Numbered from the stretch's first letter, positions 43,492-52,632 are shown. The stretch: DNA of 64,000 nucleotides from Aldehydirespirator sp965203635 (GCA_965203635.1 OZ241903.1:2294001-2358000); one strand, 5' to 3'. Notes: a model not told the origin generated them from the letters alone. Translations and numbers: made by a program.

Positions 43492-44658
43492 ATGCCTTCC
43501 GCAAAGCCCTTGTCGTGGAGCGCGCTGGCCGTCGTCTGCGCCGTGATCCTGCTCGCCGCCGCGTGCGGCGATGACGCCGGCGAGGCCGGCGACGGCGCGG
43601 CGGCGCCCGAGGACACCGCGCCGCCCGAGGACACCGCCGCCCCCGCCGAGCCCAGCGTCACCGCGGCCGACGCCGTCGAGGTCACCCAGGGCGGCGACCT
43701 GCTGCAGACGGTGCTGGGGCGAGGCAGGCTGGTGTGCGGCGTGTCGGGCACCAGGGTGATCTTCTCGGAGACACGGCCCGACGGCAGCGTGGTCGGCGTC
43801 GACGCCGACTACTGCCGGGTTGTGGCGGCGGTCATGTTCGGCGACGCCGACGCGGTGGAGTACGTGTCGCTCACCACCGGAGAGCGCTTCACAGCCCTCC
43901 AGACCGGCGTCATCGACGTGCTGATTCGCAGCACCACATGGACGCAGACCCGCGACACCGAGCTGGCGCTGGACTTCGGGCCGGTGATCTACTACGACGG
44001 CCAGCAACTCATGGCCCGGGCCGGCGACGACTTCTCGCCCTCCTCGGACGTGGCCGACATCGCCGGGGCGGTGGTGTGCGCCCTGGCCGGGACGACGACC
44101 GAGCAGAACGTCTCCGACGCCGCCGACGCCGCCGGGATCGACATCACCCTCACCACCCTCGAGGACTTCGACGCCATCACCGAGAGCTTCATCCAGGGAT
44201 CATGCGACGTGGTCACCGCCGACGGCTCGGCGCTGGCCGGGCGCAAGGCGAAGCAGCAGCCCGACGACCAGGAGTGGGTGATCTTCCCGGCCACCCCGAT
44301 CTCCAAGGAGCCGCTGGCCCCGGTGTACCTCCACAACCAGTCGCGCTTCGGCGACGTGGTGAACTGGGCGGTGTACGCCACCATCATCGCGGACGAGAAG
44401 GGCATCACCTCCGCCAACGTCGACGACATGGCGGCCAGCCCGCCCGACGCGGAGGTGGCCCGCCTGCTCGGTGGCGAGGGCGAGCTCCAGACCGCTATGG
44501 GCCTGGCTCCCGACGCCTTCTACCAGGCCATCTCCCAGGTGGGGAATTACGACGAGATCCTCGGCCGGCACTTGGAGCCGGCCGGTCTGACCCGGGCCGG
44601 CACGATCAACGCCGGTTGGCGTGACGGCGGCCTGATCTATGCCCCTCCCGCCCGGTGA
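43492..44658 (+). CDS. aapJ: Amino acid ABC transporter substrate-binding lipoprotein, copy 1
   Basis: The 388-residue protein starts with a lipoprotein signal (VVCAVILLAAACGDD). An acidic Pro/Ala linker follows, then the SBP_bac_3 fold with LVCGVSGTRV, GVDADYCRVVAAVMFGD, MGLAPDAFYQAISQVGNYDE and GLIYAPPAR. This is the AapJ/BztA-type general L-amino acid binding protein. ATG 43492 follows AAGGAGGAGCC. A paralog of identical length follows. Confidence 0.92.
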   Translation: MPSAKPLSWSALAVVCAVILLAAACGDDAGEAGDGAAAPEDTAPPEDTAAPAEPSVTAADAVEVTQGGDLLQTVLGRGRLVCGVSGTRVIFSETRPDGSVVGVDADYCRVVAAVMFGDADAVEYVSLTTGERFTALQTGVIDVLIRSTTWTQTRDTELALDFGPVIYYDGQQLMARAGDDFSPSSDVADIAGAVVCALAGTTTEQNVSDAADAAGIDITLTTLEDFDAITESFIQGSCDVVTADGSALAGRKAKQQPDDQEWVIFPATPISKEPLAPVYLHNQSRFGDVVNWAVYATIIADEKGITSANVDDMAASPPDAEVARLLGGEGELQTAMGLAPDAFYQAISQVGNYDEILGRHLEPAGLTRAGTINAGWRDGGLIYAPPAR

Positions 44659-44757
44659 CGGCGGAGCAGCGCCGGTGAGAACGATCCTCAGTTGAAACCG
44701 CCTCGCCGGGCCAATACGGTGGCAGCGTCATTGACGGACAGCCCACGGAGGGAACCA

Positions 44758-45924
44758 GTGACCAGAAACAGACCACTGCTATGGCGCGCGCTTGCAGTGC
44801 TATTTGCCGTGACCTTGATCGCAGCATCATGCGGCGACGACGAAGACGACGTAGAGGTAACGGCGCCTACTGAGACGGCAGCGCCGGATACTGACGATGC
44901 CGAGCCTGCCGAGACCACGACCACCGCGGCCGACGCCATCGAGGACACCCAGGACGGCGACCTGCTCGACACGGTCCTCGCTCGCGGCGAGTTGAACTGC
45001 GGCGTTTCCGGTTCTGCGGTTGCATTCTCGGAGACCCAGCCCGACGGATCCCAGACCGGTTTCGACGCCGACTACTGCCGGGCGGTGGCCGCGGCGCTGT
45101 TCGGCGACGCCGAAGCGGTCGTCTTCACTCCTTTGACCGCGGCCGAGCGGTTCACCGCGGTGCAGACGGGCGAGGTCGACGTGCTGATGCGCAACACCAC
45201 CTGGACCCAGAGCCGTGACACCGAGGTCGGCATGGACTTCGGTCCCACCACCTACTACGACGGCCAGCAGCTCATGGCCCGCGAGTCGGCCGGCTTCTCG
45301 GGCTCGTCCCAGGTTGCCGACATCGCCGGCGCGGTCGTGTGCACCAACGCCGGAACCACCACCGAGCAGAACATCGCCGACGCGGCCGACGCAGCCGGGA
45401 TCGACATACAGCTCACGACCTTCGAGGACTTCGACCAGGTCACCGAGAACTTCATCAACGGCGCCTGCGACGTGATCACGACCGACGGCTCGGCCCTGGT
45501 CGGGCGCAAGGCCAACAACCAGCCTGCGGGTGAGAACTGGGTGATCTTCCCGGCCACGCCGATCTCCAAGGAGCCCCTCGGCCCGACCTACGGGCAGAAC
45601 CAGTCCCGCTTCGCCGACGTGGTGAACTGGACCGTGTACGCCACGGTCATCGCCGATGAGAAGGGCATCACCTCTGCCAACGTGGCCGACATGGCGGCCA
45701 GCCCGCCCGACGCCGAGGCGGCCCGCCTGCTGGGCGCAGCCGACGACGAGCAGCAGTCGAACATGGGTCTGGCTCCCGACGCCTTCTACCAGGTGATCGC
45801 CCAGGTCGGGAACTACGACGAGATCTACTCCCGCCACCTCATCCCGGTCGGGCTGACCCGCGAGGGCTCGGCCAACGCCGGCTGGCTCGACGGAGGTCTC
45901 ATCTACGCACCGCCGGCCCGCTAA
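44758..45924 (+). CDS. aapJ: Amino acid ABC transporter substrate-binding lipoprotein, copy 2
   Basis: The second binding protein also has 388 residues, with lipobox TLIAASCGDDE and the same landmarks (GFDADYCRAVAAALFGD, YYDGQQLMARESAGFSGSSQ, GLIYAPPAR). GTG 44758 has GGAGGG upstream. The two copies are similar throughout, so one is a tandem duplicate. Differences around the ligand-facing loops may tune specificity. A strong hairpin separates it from the permease genes. Confidence 0.92.
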   Translation: MTRNRPLLWRALAVLFAVTLIAASCGDDEDDVEVTAPTETAAPDTDDAEPAETTTTAADAIEDTQDGDLLDTVLARGELNCGVSGSAVAFSETQPDGSQTGFDADYCRAVAAALFGDAEAVVFTPLTAAERFTAVQTGEVDVLMRNTTWTQSRDTEVGMDFGPTTYYDGQQLMARESAGFSGSSQVADIAGAVVCTNAGTTTEQNIADAADAAGIDIQLTTFEDFDQVTENFINGACDVITTDGSALVGRKANNQPAGENWVIFPATPISKEPLGPTYGQNQSRFADVVNWTVYATVIADEKGITSANVADMAASPPDAEAARLLGAADDEQQSNMGLAPDAFYQVIAQVGNYDEIYSRHLIPVGLTREGSANAGWLDGGLIYAPPAR

Positions 45925-45977
45925 GGGGCGACGGCCTAGAGAAACCTCACCTGAAGGACATACTCGTCTAGGTTTGC

Positions 45978-46007
45978 GGGGGTCCGGGACGGCAGTCCCG
46001 GACCCCC
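45978..46007 (+). terminator. Perfect hairpin between binding proteins and permeases
   Basis: GGGGGTCCGGGAC (45978-45990) pairs fully with GTCCCGGACCCCC (45995-46007) around a GGCA loop. There is no clear T-run. Its place suggests partial termination or 3' mRNA protection, giving more binding protein than permease, as in many ABC operons. Confidence 0.7.
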
Positions 46008-46061
46008 GTTGCCGTTTCCATAGCCGAAGACCGCGACCGACCGCCCCGGAGGCGCCCCGGC

Positions 46062-47597
46062 GTGTCCAACACCGATCAAGCCACGCTGGCCGCGACCCAG
46101 TCGCAGCGCCCGCCCTTCTACCGCGACGTCACCGTCGTCAAGTGGCTGGCCCAGGTCTTCACGCTCCTGCTGGTCGTCTTCGCCCTGTTCTTCCTCACCA
46201 CTCAGGCGCTCGAGAATCTCGACCGCCAGGGAATCGAGATCAAGTACGACTTCCTGGGCATCGGGCTCGGGAGCGACCTCCGGGAGGGCATCGACACCGA
46301 TCCCGACACCGCCGGCCGGGCGCTGTGGGCCGGAGCGGTCAACACGATCCGCATCGCCGCGGGCGGGATCGTGGCGGCCACCATCCTCGGGGTGCTGATC
46401 GGGGTCGGGCGGCTGTCGAGCAACTGGATCGTCAGCCGCATGTGCAGCGTCTTCGTCGAGACAATGCGCAACATCCCGCTGCTGGTCCAGATCGTCTTCA
46501 TCTGGGCGCTGGTTGCCACCCTTCCCGACGTGGAGTTGGACCAGGGGCCCATCAACGGCCTCCTGCACCTCTCCAACAAGGGGGTGTCGGTGCCGCGCGT
46601 GCACATCGACGACGGCTTCTACCAGTGGCTCGTCTTCATCGGTATCGGCTGGCTGGTCGGCTCGTTGGTCAAGCGCCGCCAGGAGCGCCGTCACGACGCC
46701 ACCGGCCACGACACCTACCCGGTGCTGAGCTTCCTGGCCGTGCTGGCCGTCTTCGGCGCGGTGGGCTGGGTGGCGCACCCGATATTCGGCTGGGTGGGCG
46801 CCATCTTCGACTTCATCGGCGACGGGTTCTCCTCGTTGACGCCGGTCGTCGTGCAGGTGGTTCTGTCGCTGGCCGCGCTGGCGGCGGCGGCGTGGTGGAT
46901 CCGCCGCTTCCTGGCCCGGCACCGCACGCCGGCGGGGCTCATGAAGCTCACCGACGACGACAAGTTCCGGATCATCTTCGCCGGGGTGGGCGCCCTGGCG
47001 GTGATCGCGTTCGTGCTGGTGGTCTGGCCCGGTCTGTCGAGCTGGATCATCAACTCCGGCAGCGACCTGCTCGGGGTCATCGCCGACAAGTTCGGGGACG
47101 GCCGCACCGGACGGCCCATCGACATCAAGCGGCCCGACGTCGAGCAGCTCGGCAACTTCCCCAATCCCGGCCCGGCCGGGCTGAACCTCACCCAGGGCGG
47201 CGCCGCGGTGTTCTTCGGCGTCGTCCTCTACACCGCGTCGTTCATCGCCGAGATCGTGCGGGGCGGCATCCTGGCCGTCCCGAAGGGCCAGACCGAGGCC
47301 GCCCAGGCGGTCGGGCTGCGGCGGGTGACGATGCTGCGCCGGGTCATCCTGCCCCAGGCCTTCCGGGTGATACTCCCGCCGCTGGGCAACCAGTACCTGA
47401 ACCTCACCAAGAACACGTCGCTGGCCATCGCCGTGGGCTACAGCGACTTCGTGCAGGTGGGCCAGATCGTCTACAACCAGACGGGCAAGACGCTCGAGGT
47501 GATCTCCCTTTGGATGCTGTTCTACCTGGCCTGCTCGTTGACGATCTCGGTAGTGGTCAACTTCTTCAACATCCGCATGAAGATCGTGGAGCGCTGA
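46062..47597 (+). CDS. aapQ: Amino acid ABC transporter permease 1 (AapQ type)
   Basis: The 511-residue membrane protein has the split permease layout: early NTIRIAAGGIVAATILGVLI and VETMRNIPLLVQIVFIW, and the late EAA loop GQTEAAQAVGLRRVTMLRRV. A long insert of about 200 residues with further hydrophobic helices lies between, making it longer than the AapQ proteins I know (about 400). GTG start after GGAGGCGC. It pairs with AapM. Confidence 0.9.
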   Translation: MSNTDQATLAATQSQRPPFYRDVTVVKWLAQVFTLLLVVFALFFLTTQALENLDRQGIEIKYDFLGIGLGSDLREGIDTDPDTAGRALWAGAVNTIRIAAGGIVAATILGVLIGVGRLSSNWIVSRMCSVFVETMRNIPLLVQIVFIWALVATLPDVELDQGPINGLLHLSNKGVSVPRVHIDDGFYQWLVFIGIGWLVGSLVKRRQERRHDATGHDTYPVLSFLAVLAVFGAVGWVAHPIFGWVGAIFDFIGDGFSSLTPVVVQVVLSLAALAAAAWWIRRFLARHRTPAGLMKLTDDDKFRIIFAGVGALAVIAFVLVVWPGLSSWIINSGSDLLGVIADKFGDGRTGRPIDIKRPDVEQLGNFPNPGPAGLNLTQGGAAVFFGVVLYTASFIAEIVRGGILAVPKGQTEAAQAVGLRRVTMLRRVILPQAFRVILPPLGNQYLNLTKNTSLAIAVGYSDFVQVGQIVYNQTGKTLEVISLWMLFYLACSLTISVVVNFFNIRMKIVER

Positions 47598-47598
47598 G

Positions 47599-47654
47599 AT
47601 GGCTGGAGTGCGCCGATGACGGTTCCGAATGAAGGTCCTGGAGTGCACCGATGA
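47599..47654 (+). CDS. Two chained mini-ORFs before the second permease gene
   Basis: ATG 47599 encodes MAGVRR and stops at a TGA (47617-47619) overlapping ATG 47616. That ATG encodes MTVPNEGPGVHR and stops at a TGA (47652-47654) overlapping the permease ATG at 47651. CTGGAGTGCGCCGATGAC at 47603 recurs with one change at 47638, a 35-bp tandem duplication of the start region. The peptides have no known role. Confidence 0.5.
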
Positions 47655-49798
47655 CTGCGCCGATGGGTGATCCGGCCCCGACGGGCGCAGGTCCGGTGGA
47701 GCCGTGGGCCGGCGAGCGCGAGCCTGCCCAGAAGCCCGAGGAGCCGAGCCTGTCCGCGGGCGAGTGGCTCGGCAGGAACCTGTTCTCCTCCCCGGTCAAC
47801 TCGCTGCTCACGGTCGTCTTCTCGCTGCTGGTGCTCCTGGCCGTGCGCGGCCTGCTCAACTTCACCTTCAGCGAGGAGCGAACCTGGCGGGCCGTCAAGA
47901 CCAACATGCGGTTCCTGTTCACCCACGCCTACCCCCAGGACCAGTACGCCCGCATCTGGGTCTGCGTGGGCGCCATCGCGGTGCTCTCCGGGCTCTCGGT
48001 GGGGCTGCTGGCCCGGGTCGGCCGCGGCATCTCGATGAAGAAGCTGTCGATGAACCTGATGGCCACCGGCGGCGTGATCGCGCTGGGGGTCGTTCTGCGC
48101 GAGCCCTCGGCCATCGTCGACGACGAGGGCGTGGCCCTGCACCGCGACGCCTCAGAGGCCGTCGGCAACTCCTTCGCCGGCTGGCTGGACGCCAACGCAT
48201 TCACGGTTATGGCCGTGCTGGTGCTGGCCAACGCCGCGCTCGCGCTGTGGTTCCACCTCCAGGGCGCCTACCTGCGCGGCGGACCGGAGCCGAGGATCGC
48301 TCACGGGGCGCTCGTGCTGGCGGGGATCGGGGTGCTGATCGTGCAGCAGTACGCCACCGGCGAGATCGTCCGGGAGTCGTTCGCCGACGCCATGTCGGAC
48401 CGGGCCTGGTGGTGGCTGGCCGCGGCCGTGCTCACCGGCGCGGGCGCAGCCCTGTGGTCCGGGCTGGGCGACGCCCGCCGGCGCAACACCTTCGTGCCGG
48501 CCATGTACGTGTTCTTCGCCGGTGCCGGGGTGATGGTGCTGTCGGCGTGGGTGTACCCGTGGGGGCACTACGGCTTCCTGGAGGGCGAGTTCATCAACGA
48601 GCCGGGTCGCACCGTCGCCATGACCACGAAGCTGCCGTGGACGGTCATGCTGGCCCTGCTGGTGGCCACCTACGAGCTGGGACGAGTGCTCAGGGCGGCA
48701 GGAGCGGGCCCGAGGCTGCGGATCCCGCTGAACCTGCTGTGGGTGCTGACCCCCTTCGTCCTGTACTGGGCCGTGCTGCGCGACCCCGACCTCGACTGGG
48801 ACCACGTGCTGTCCACCGACCTCCCGATGGCGCTGTTCTTCGCGGCCTTCGGGGGCCTGGTGGTGTGGTTCCTGGCCCACCCCCGCATCGGCGAGGCCGG
48901 CAGGGTGATGGCCGTCGTGCTGGTGGCGGTGGCCGCGCTCAACTGGGTGGCCGCGTACTTCGGCTGGTACCCGATGCTGCAGAAGGCGCGGATCAGCTTC
49001 CTGCTGCTGGCGGTGGTCGCCATGCTGGCCCACAACTTCGCCGGGGACCGCTCCCAGCGGATGAAGCTGGTGGCCGTGTGGGTCGCGACCATGGCCGTGT
49101 TCCACTGGCTGGTCACGCTGGTCAACTCGCCCTCGACCGTCGACACGCCCACCGACGCCCTGATCGGCGGCTTCGGCATAACCCTCATCGTGGCCGTGTT
49201 CACGCTGCTGCTGGCCTTCCCGATGGGCGTGCTGCTGGCGCTGGCCCGCACGTCCAAGCTGCCGATCTTCAGGGTGCTGGCCACCGTCTACATCGAGGTG
49301 TTCCGGGGCGTGCCGCTGATCACGGTGCTGTTCTTCTTCACCCTGATCTTCAACCTGTTCCTTCCCGACAACATGACCTTGGTGGACATCGCCGGGGCCA
49401 CCATCGGCTTCGCCCTGTTCTCGGCCGCCTACCTGGCCGAGAACGTGCGCGGCGGTCTGCAGGCCGTCCGCCGGGGCCAGTACGAGGCCTCCGACGCGGT
49501 CGGGTTCACCACCGTCCAGCGCACCCTGTTCATCGTGCTGCCCCAGGCCCTCAGGGTGTCGATACCGCCGCTGGTCGGCCAGGTCATCGCCACGTTCAAG
49601 GAGACCTCGCTGCTGGCCATCGTCGGCATCTTCGACTTCCTGCGGATCGCCGACAAGGTCATCTCCGCCCAGTCGGAGTTCCTCGGCGTCAAGCGCGAGG
49701 GCCTGCTGTTCGTGTCGTTCGTCTACTGGATCTTCGCCTACAACATGTCCAAGCACAGCCAGCGCCTCGAGAAGCGGCTGGGAGTGGGGGAGCGCTAG
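47651..49798 (+). CDS. aapM: Amino acid ABC transporter permease 2 (AapM type) with long N-terminal extension
   Basis: The 715-residue protein is far longer than typical AapM (about 380). The C-terminal 230 residues are a standard permease domain: VYIEVFRGVPLITVLFFFTL and GQYEASDAVGFTTVQRTLFI. The N-terminal 480 residues hold a series of predicted membrane helices, some of which may be inserts like that in permease 1. The start lies in the second copy of a duplicated region. Confidence 0.88.
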   Translation: MTAPMGDPAPTGAGPVEPWAGEREPAQKPEEPSLSAGEWLGRNLFSSPVNSLLTVVFSLLVLLAVRGLLNFTFSEERTWRAVKTNMRFLFTHAYPQDQYARIWVCVGAIAVLSGLSVGLLARVGRGISMKKLSMNLMATGGVIALGVVLREPSAIVDDEGVALHRDASEAVGNSFAGWLDANAFTVMAVLVLANAALALWFHLQGAYLRGGPEPRIAHGALVLAGIGVLIVQQYATGEIVRESFADAMSDRAWWWLAAAVLTGAGAALWSGLGDARRRNTFVPAMYVFFAGAGVMVLSAWVYPWGHYGFLEGEFINEPGRTVAMTTKLPWTVMLALLVATYELGRVLRAAGAGPRLRIPLNLLWVLTPFVLYWAVLRDPDLDWDHVLSTDLPMALFFAAFGGLVVWFLAHPRIGEAGRVMAVVLVAVAALNWVAAYFGWYPMLQKARISFLLLAVVAMLAHNFAGDRSQRMKLVAVWVATMAVFHWLVTLVNSPSTVDTPTDALIGGFGITLIVAVFTLLLAFPMGVLLALARTSKLPIFRVLATVYIEVFRGVPLITVLFFFTLIFNLFLPDNMTLVDIAGATIGFALFSAAYLAENVRGGLQAVRRGQYEASDAVGFTTVQRTLFIVLPQALRVSIPPLVGQVIATFKETSLLAIVGIFDFLRIADKVISAQSEFLGVKREGLLFVSFVYWIFAYNMSKHSQRLEKRLGVGER

Positions 49799-49840
49799 CC
49801 GTGCCGACCGTCTACACACACACCGCAGGGGGATGAAGCC

Positions 49841-49882
49841 ATGAGTGTCAGCGACATGGCCACAGGGGGGACTGCACCATGA
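49841..49882 (+). CDS. Bridging mini-ORF before the ABC ATPase gene
   Basis: ATG 49841 encodes MSVSDMATGGTAP and its TGA (49880-49882) overlaps the real ATG at 49879. The first 15 bases (ATGAGTGTCAGCGAC) recur with one change at the true start, 38 bp on. Both copies have a G-rich ribosome binding site (AGGGGG). The shared MSVSD N-terminus proves a tandem duplication of the start. Confidence 0.55.
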   Translation: MSVSDMATGGTAP

Positions 49883-50658
49883 GCGTCAGCGACGCCACCA
49901 CCGCCTTGACCGAGGAGCTGGCCGCCCGCGACGACATGATCGTGTGCGAGGGGGTCAACAAGTGGTTCGGGGACTTCCAGGCCCTCGACGGCATCACCGC
50001 CGTCATCAAGGAGCGCGAGGTCGTGGTGGTGCTCGGCCCGTCGGGCTCGGGCAAGTCCACCTGGATCCGCTGCATCAACCGCCTCGAGGCCCACCAGGAG
50101 GGCCGCATCGTCATCGACGGCGTGGAACTCACCAACGACCTGCGCAACATCGAGAAGATCCGCTCCGAGGTCGGCATGGTGTTCCAGCAGTTCAACCTGT
50201 TCCCACACCTCACCGTGCTCGACAACATCATGCTGGCCCCGATCTGGGTGCGCAAGAAGCCCAAGCGGGAGGCCGAGGAGCTGGCCCGCTCGCTGCTGGA
50301 GCGGGTCGGCATACCCGAGCAGGCCGAGAAGTATCCGGGGCAGCTCTCCGGCGGGCAGCAGCAGCGGGTGGCCATCGCCCGGGCGCTGGCCATGGAGCCC
50401 AGGATCATGCTCTTCGACGAGCCCACCTCCGCCCTCGATCCCGAGATGATCAAGGAGGTCCTCGACGTGATGAAGGAGCTGGCGATGTCAGGCATGACCA
50501 TGATGGTGGTCACCCACGAGATGGGCTTCGCCCGGGAGGTCGCCGACCGGGTGATCTTCATGGAGGACGGCCAGATAGTGGAGACCGGCACCCCAGAGCA
50601 CTTCTTCACCAACCCCGAGGAGGAGCGCACCAGGCTCTTCCTCTCCCAGATCCTCTAA
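49879..50658 (+). CDS. aapP: Amino acid ABC transporter ATP-binding protein
   Basis: The 259-residue ATPase has VLGPSGSGKSTWIRCINRLE (Walker A), the Q-loop in VGMVFQQFNLFPH, signature QLSGGQQQRVAIARALAM, Walker B IMLFDEPTSALDPEM and the switch VTHEMG. It belongs to the GlnQ/AapP polar amino acid group. It completes the transporter with two permeases and two binding proteins. Dop follows 45 bp downstream. Confidence 0.95.
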   Translation: MSVSDATTALTEELAARDDMIVCEGVNKWFGDFQALDGITAVIKEREVVVVLGPSGSGKSTWIRCINRLEAHQEGRIVIDGVELTNDLRNIEKIRSEVGMVFQQFNLFPHLTVLDNIMLAPIWVRKKPKREAEELARSLLERVGIPEQAEKYPGQLSGGQQQRVAIARALAMEPRIMLFDEPTSALDPEMIKEVLDVMKELAMSGMTMMVVTHEMGFAREVADRVIFMEDGQIVETGTPEHFFTNPEEERTRLFLSQIL

Positions 50659-50703
50659 CCCCGACAACCCCTACCGGCAGTCGCCTGAGTAGCGTGCCGC
50701 TCG

Positions 50704-52221
50704 ATGGCTGTCCCCAAGACGCTCGGCCTTGAGACCGAGTACGGCATCGTCCACCGGGGTGCTCCGGAGCCCAACCCGATCTCGGCCTCCTCGCTGCTGA
50801 TCAACGCCTACCTGATCGCCACCCATCAGGCACCCGAGCCGGGCCGGGCCGCGGTGGGCTGGGACTTCACCGACGAGACACCCGGCAACGATGCCCGGGG
50901 CGGCGCTCCCGCGGGCTCGCTCGCGCCCGAGATCGAGACCCACCTGGTGAACGCGGTGCTCACCAACGGCGCCCGCTACTACGTCGACCACGCCCATCCC
51001 GAGCTGTCCACCCCCGAGTGCGCCGACGCCCGCTCGGTGGTCGTCTACGACCGGGCTGCCGAGCTGATCGCGGCCCGCTCGATGGAGTCGGCCCGGATGC
51101 TGCTGCCACCGGGCGAGGAGATCGTGGTCTACAAGAACAACTCCGACGGCAAGGGCAACAGCTACGGCTGCCACGAGAACTACCTGGTGAGCCGGGCTGT
51201 GCCGTTCTCCCGCATCGTCACCCACGCCACCGCGCACTTCGTGACCCGCCAGATCTTCTGCGGTGCCGGCAAGATGGGCAGCGAGACCTCCGGCATGCGC
51301 CTGGACGAGGCCGGCTACCAGATCACCCAGCGGGCCGACTTCATCGAGGAGGAGGTCGGCCTGGAGACCACCCTCAAGCGTCCCATCGTCAACACCCGCG
51401 ACGAGCCCCACGCCGACGCGGCCAAGTACCGGCGCCTGCACGTGATCGTGGGCGACGCCAACATGTCGCAGGTGGCGACGTTCCTCAAGGTCGGCACCAC
51501 TGCGCTGATCATGGCCCTCACCGAGGACGACGCCGTGCCCCGCGAGCTGCGCTTCGCCGCGCCGGTGGCGGCGCTTCGCCAGGTGAGCCGCGACCTGTCG
51601 CTGCGAGAGCCGCTGGAACTCGTCGACGGCTCCACGATCACCGCCCTGGGCGCGCAGTGGGAGCTGCTGGCCGCGGCCCGCGCCTATGTGGAGACGAGGG
51701 GCGCGGACGCGGTGGGCGGCGACGTCGCCCACCAGGTCCTGGATCGCTGGGAGGCCGTGCTCGGCGGACTGGAGCGCGACCCGATGAGTCTCGCCGCGCA
51801 GATCGACTGGGTGGCCAAGCTCCGGTTGCTGGAGGGCTTCCGGTCCCGCCACGGCCTCGACTGGGAGGACGCCCGCCTCAGGGCCCTCGACATCCAGTAC
51901 CACGACCTGCGCCCCACGAAGTCGCTGGCGGCCAGGGCGGGGCTGGAGACCCTGGTGGACGAGGCCGAGGCCGAGCTGGCCATGACCGAGCCGCCGCCCG
52001 ACACCCGCGCCTTCTTCAGGGGGCGCTGCCTGCAACGCTTCGCGGCGGAGGTGGTGGCGGCCAACTGGGACTCGATCGTCTTCGACGTGGGCGAGGGCTC
52101 GCTGCGACGGGTCTCCATGACCGAGCCGACGCGGGGAACCGTCGCCCACGTGGGCACGATGTTCGACGAATGCGGCTCCGCGATCGACCTGCTTCGCCGC
52201 TTGGGCGCTGCTGGCGCGTGA
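50704..52221 (+). CDS. dop: Depupylase (Dop)
   Basis: The 505-residue protein has the carboxylate-amine ligase-like fold of the PafA/Dop family. Landmarks are GLETEYGIVH, YYVDHAHPELSTPECADA (catalytic Asp region) and IVVYKNNSDGKGNSYGCHENY. The insert after VGWDFTDETPGNDARG corresponds to the Dop loop and favours Dop over the ligase PafA. Because Pup here ends in Glu, deamidation is unnecessary and the enzyme should act mainly as a depupylase. The PafA ligase is not in this window. Confidence 0.93.
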   Translation: MAVPKTLGLETEYGIVHRGAPEPNPISASSLLINAYLIATHQAPEPGRAAVGWDFTDETPGNDARGGAPAGSLAPEIETHLVNAVLTNGARYYVDHAHPELSTPECADARSVVVYDRAAELIAARSMESARMLLPPGEEIVVYKNNSDGKGNSYGCHENYLVSRAVPFSRIVTHATAHFVTRQIFCGAGKMGSETSGMRLDEAGYQITQRADFIEEEVGLETTLKRPIVNTRDEPHADAAKYRRLHVIVGDANMSQVATFLKVGTTALIMALTEDDAVPRELRFAAPVAALRQVSRDLSLREPLELVDGSTITALGAQWELLAAARAYVETRGADAVGGDVAHQVLDRWEAVLGGLERDPMSLAAQIDWVAKLRLLEGFRSRHGLDWEDARLRALDIQYHDLRPTKSLAARAGLETLVDEAEAELAMTEPPPDTRAFFRGRCLQRFAAEVVAANWDSIVFDVGEGSLRRVSMTEPTRGTVAHVGTMFDECGSAIDLLRRLGAAGA

Positions 52222-52224
52222 AAT

Positions 52225-52262
52225 CCCGCTCTTGTTCGCTGCGCTCACGGGCCGCTCGGGCC
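52225..52262 (+). repeat. Dispersed intergenic repeat, copy D
   Basis: The core matches copies A and C (CTTGTTCGCTGCGCTCACGG). The tail is split by about 35 bp before the shared ending GCTCGGCCTCTA (about 52310-52321). It lies between dop and pup, about 50-100 bp before the pup start. Confidence 0.85.
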
Positions 52263-52369
52263 ACGGCCTCGCTCAGCTTCTCGGCGTCCCGGGTAAGTGC
52301 GGCCCACCCGCTCGGCCTCTAGCCTCCGTTGTGGAAAACTGAGGTAGGCACCGAGCCGGGAGGAATCCA

Positions 52370-52564
52370 GTGGCCGAACGAGAGCAGATCCGCAAGCCGG
52401 CGCCGGCGAACCGCGAACAGTCCGTGGAGGAGGCGCCGCCCGCGTCCGAGCGGGGCTCGGACATCAAGGCCCAGCTCGACGACCTGCTCGACGAGATCGA
52501 CGAGGTGCTCGAGACCAACGCCGAGGACTTCGTGAAGAGCTACATCCAAAAGGGCGGCGAGTGA
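52370..52564 (+). CDS. pup: Prokaryotic ubiquitin-like protein Pup
   Basis: The 64-residue disordered protein has a coiled-coil Arc-binding segment (DIKAQLDDLLDEIDEVLE) and ends FVKSYIQKGGE. The C-terminal Glu is the residue ligated to target lysines; mycobacteria encode Gln and must deamidate. A GGAGGAAT site precedes the GTG. The stop overlaps a mini-ORF that bridges to prcB. Confidence 0.96.
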   Translation: MAEREQIRKPAPANREQSVEEAPPASERGSDIKAQLDDLLDEIDEVLETNAEDFVKSYIQKGGE

Positions 52565-52632
52565 GCCTGCGCGCCAGGATCGTGCGTTTCTCGGGCAACC
52601 GGAGGCGCTGCGGCCCGGGGGCCGGCGAGTGA
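52561..52632 (+). CDS. Bridging mini-ORF between pup and prcB
   Basis: GTG 52561 lies in the pup stop (GTGA) and opens 23 codons (MSLRARIVRFSGNRRRCGP, then GAGE). It ends in a TGA overlapping the prcB GTG at 52629. CGGCGAGTGAGCCTGC occurs at both junctions, 68 bp apart. Its start copies PrcB (MSL) and its end copies Pup (GE). The peptide is basic, unlike either neighbour. Confidence 0.55.
   Translation: MSLRARIVRFSGNRRRCGPGAGE

Noticed and set aside
44655..44760. Chain of stop-overlapping mini-ORFs between the two binding-protein genes
   Set aside because: TGA preceded by G or T always creates a GTGA/TTGA overlap; there is no duplicated start sequence here, so chance is sufficient.
49801..49844. 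Two more mini-ORFs (11 and 3 codons) before the aapP leader
   Set aside because: They link up by ATGA overlap but show no sequence duplication; kept out of the main count.
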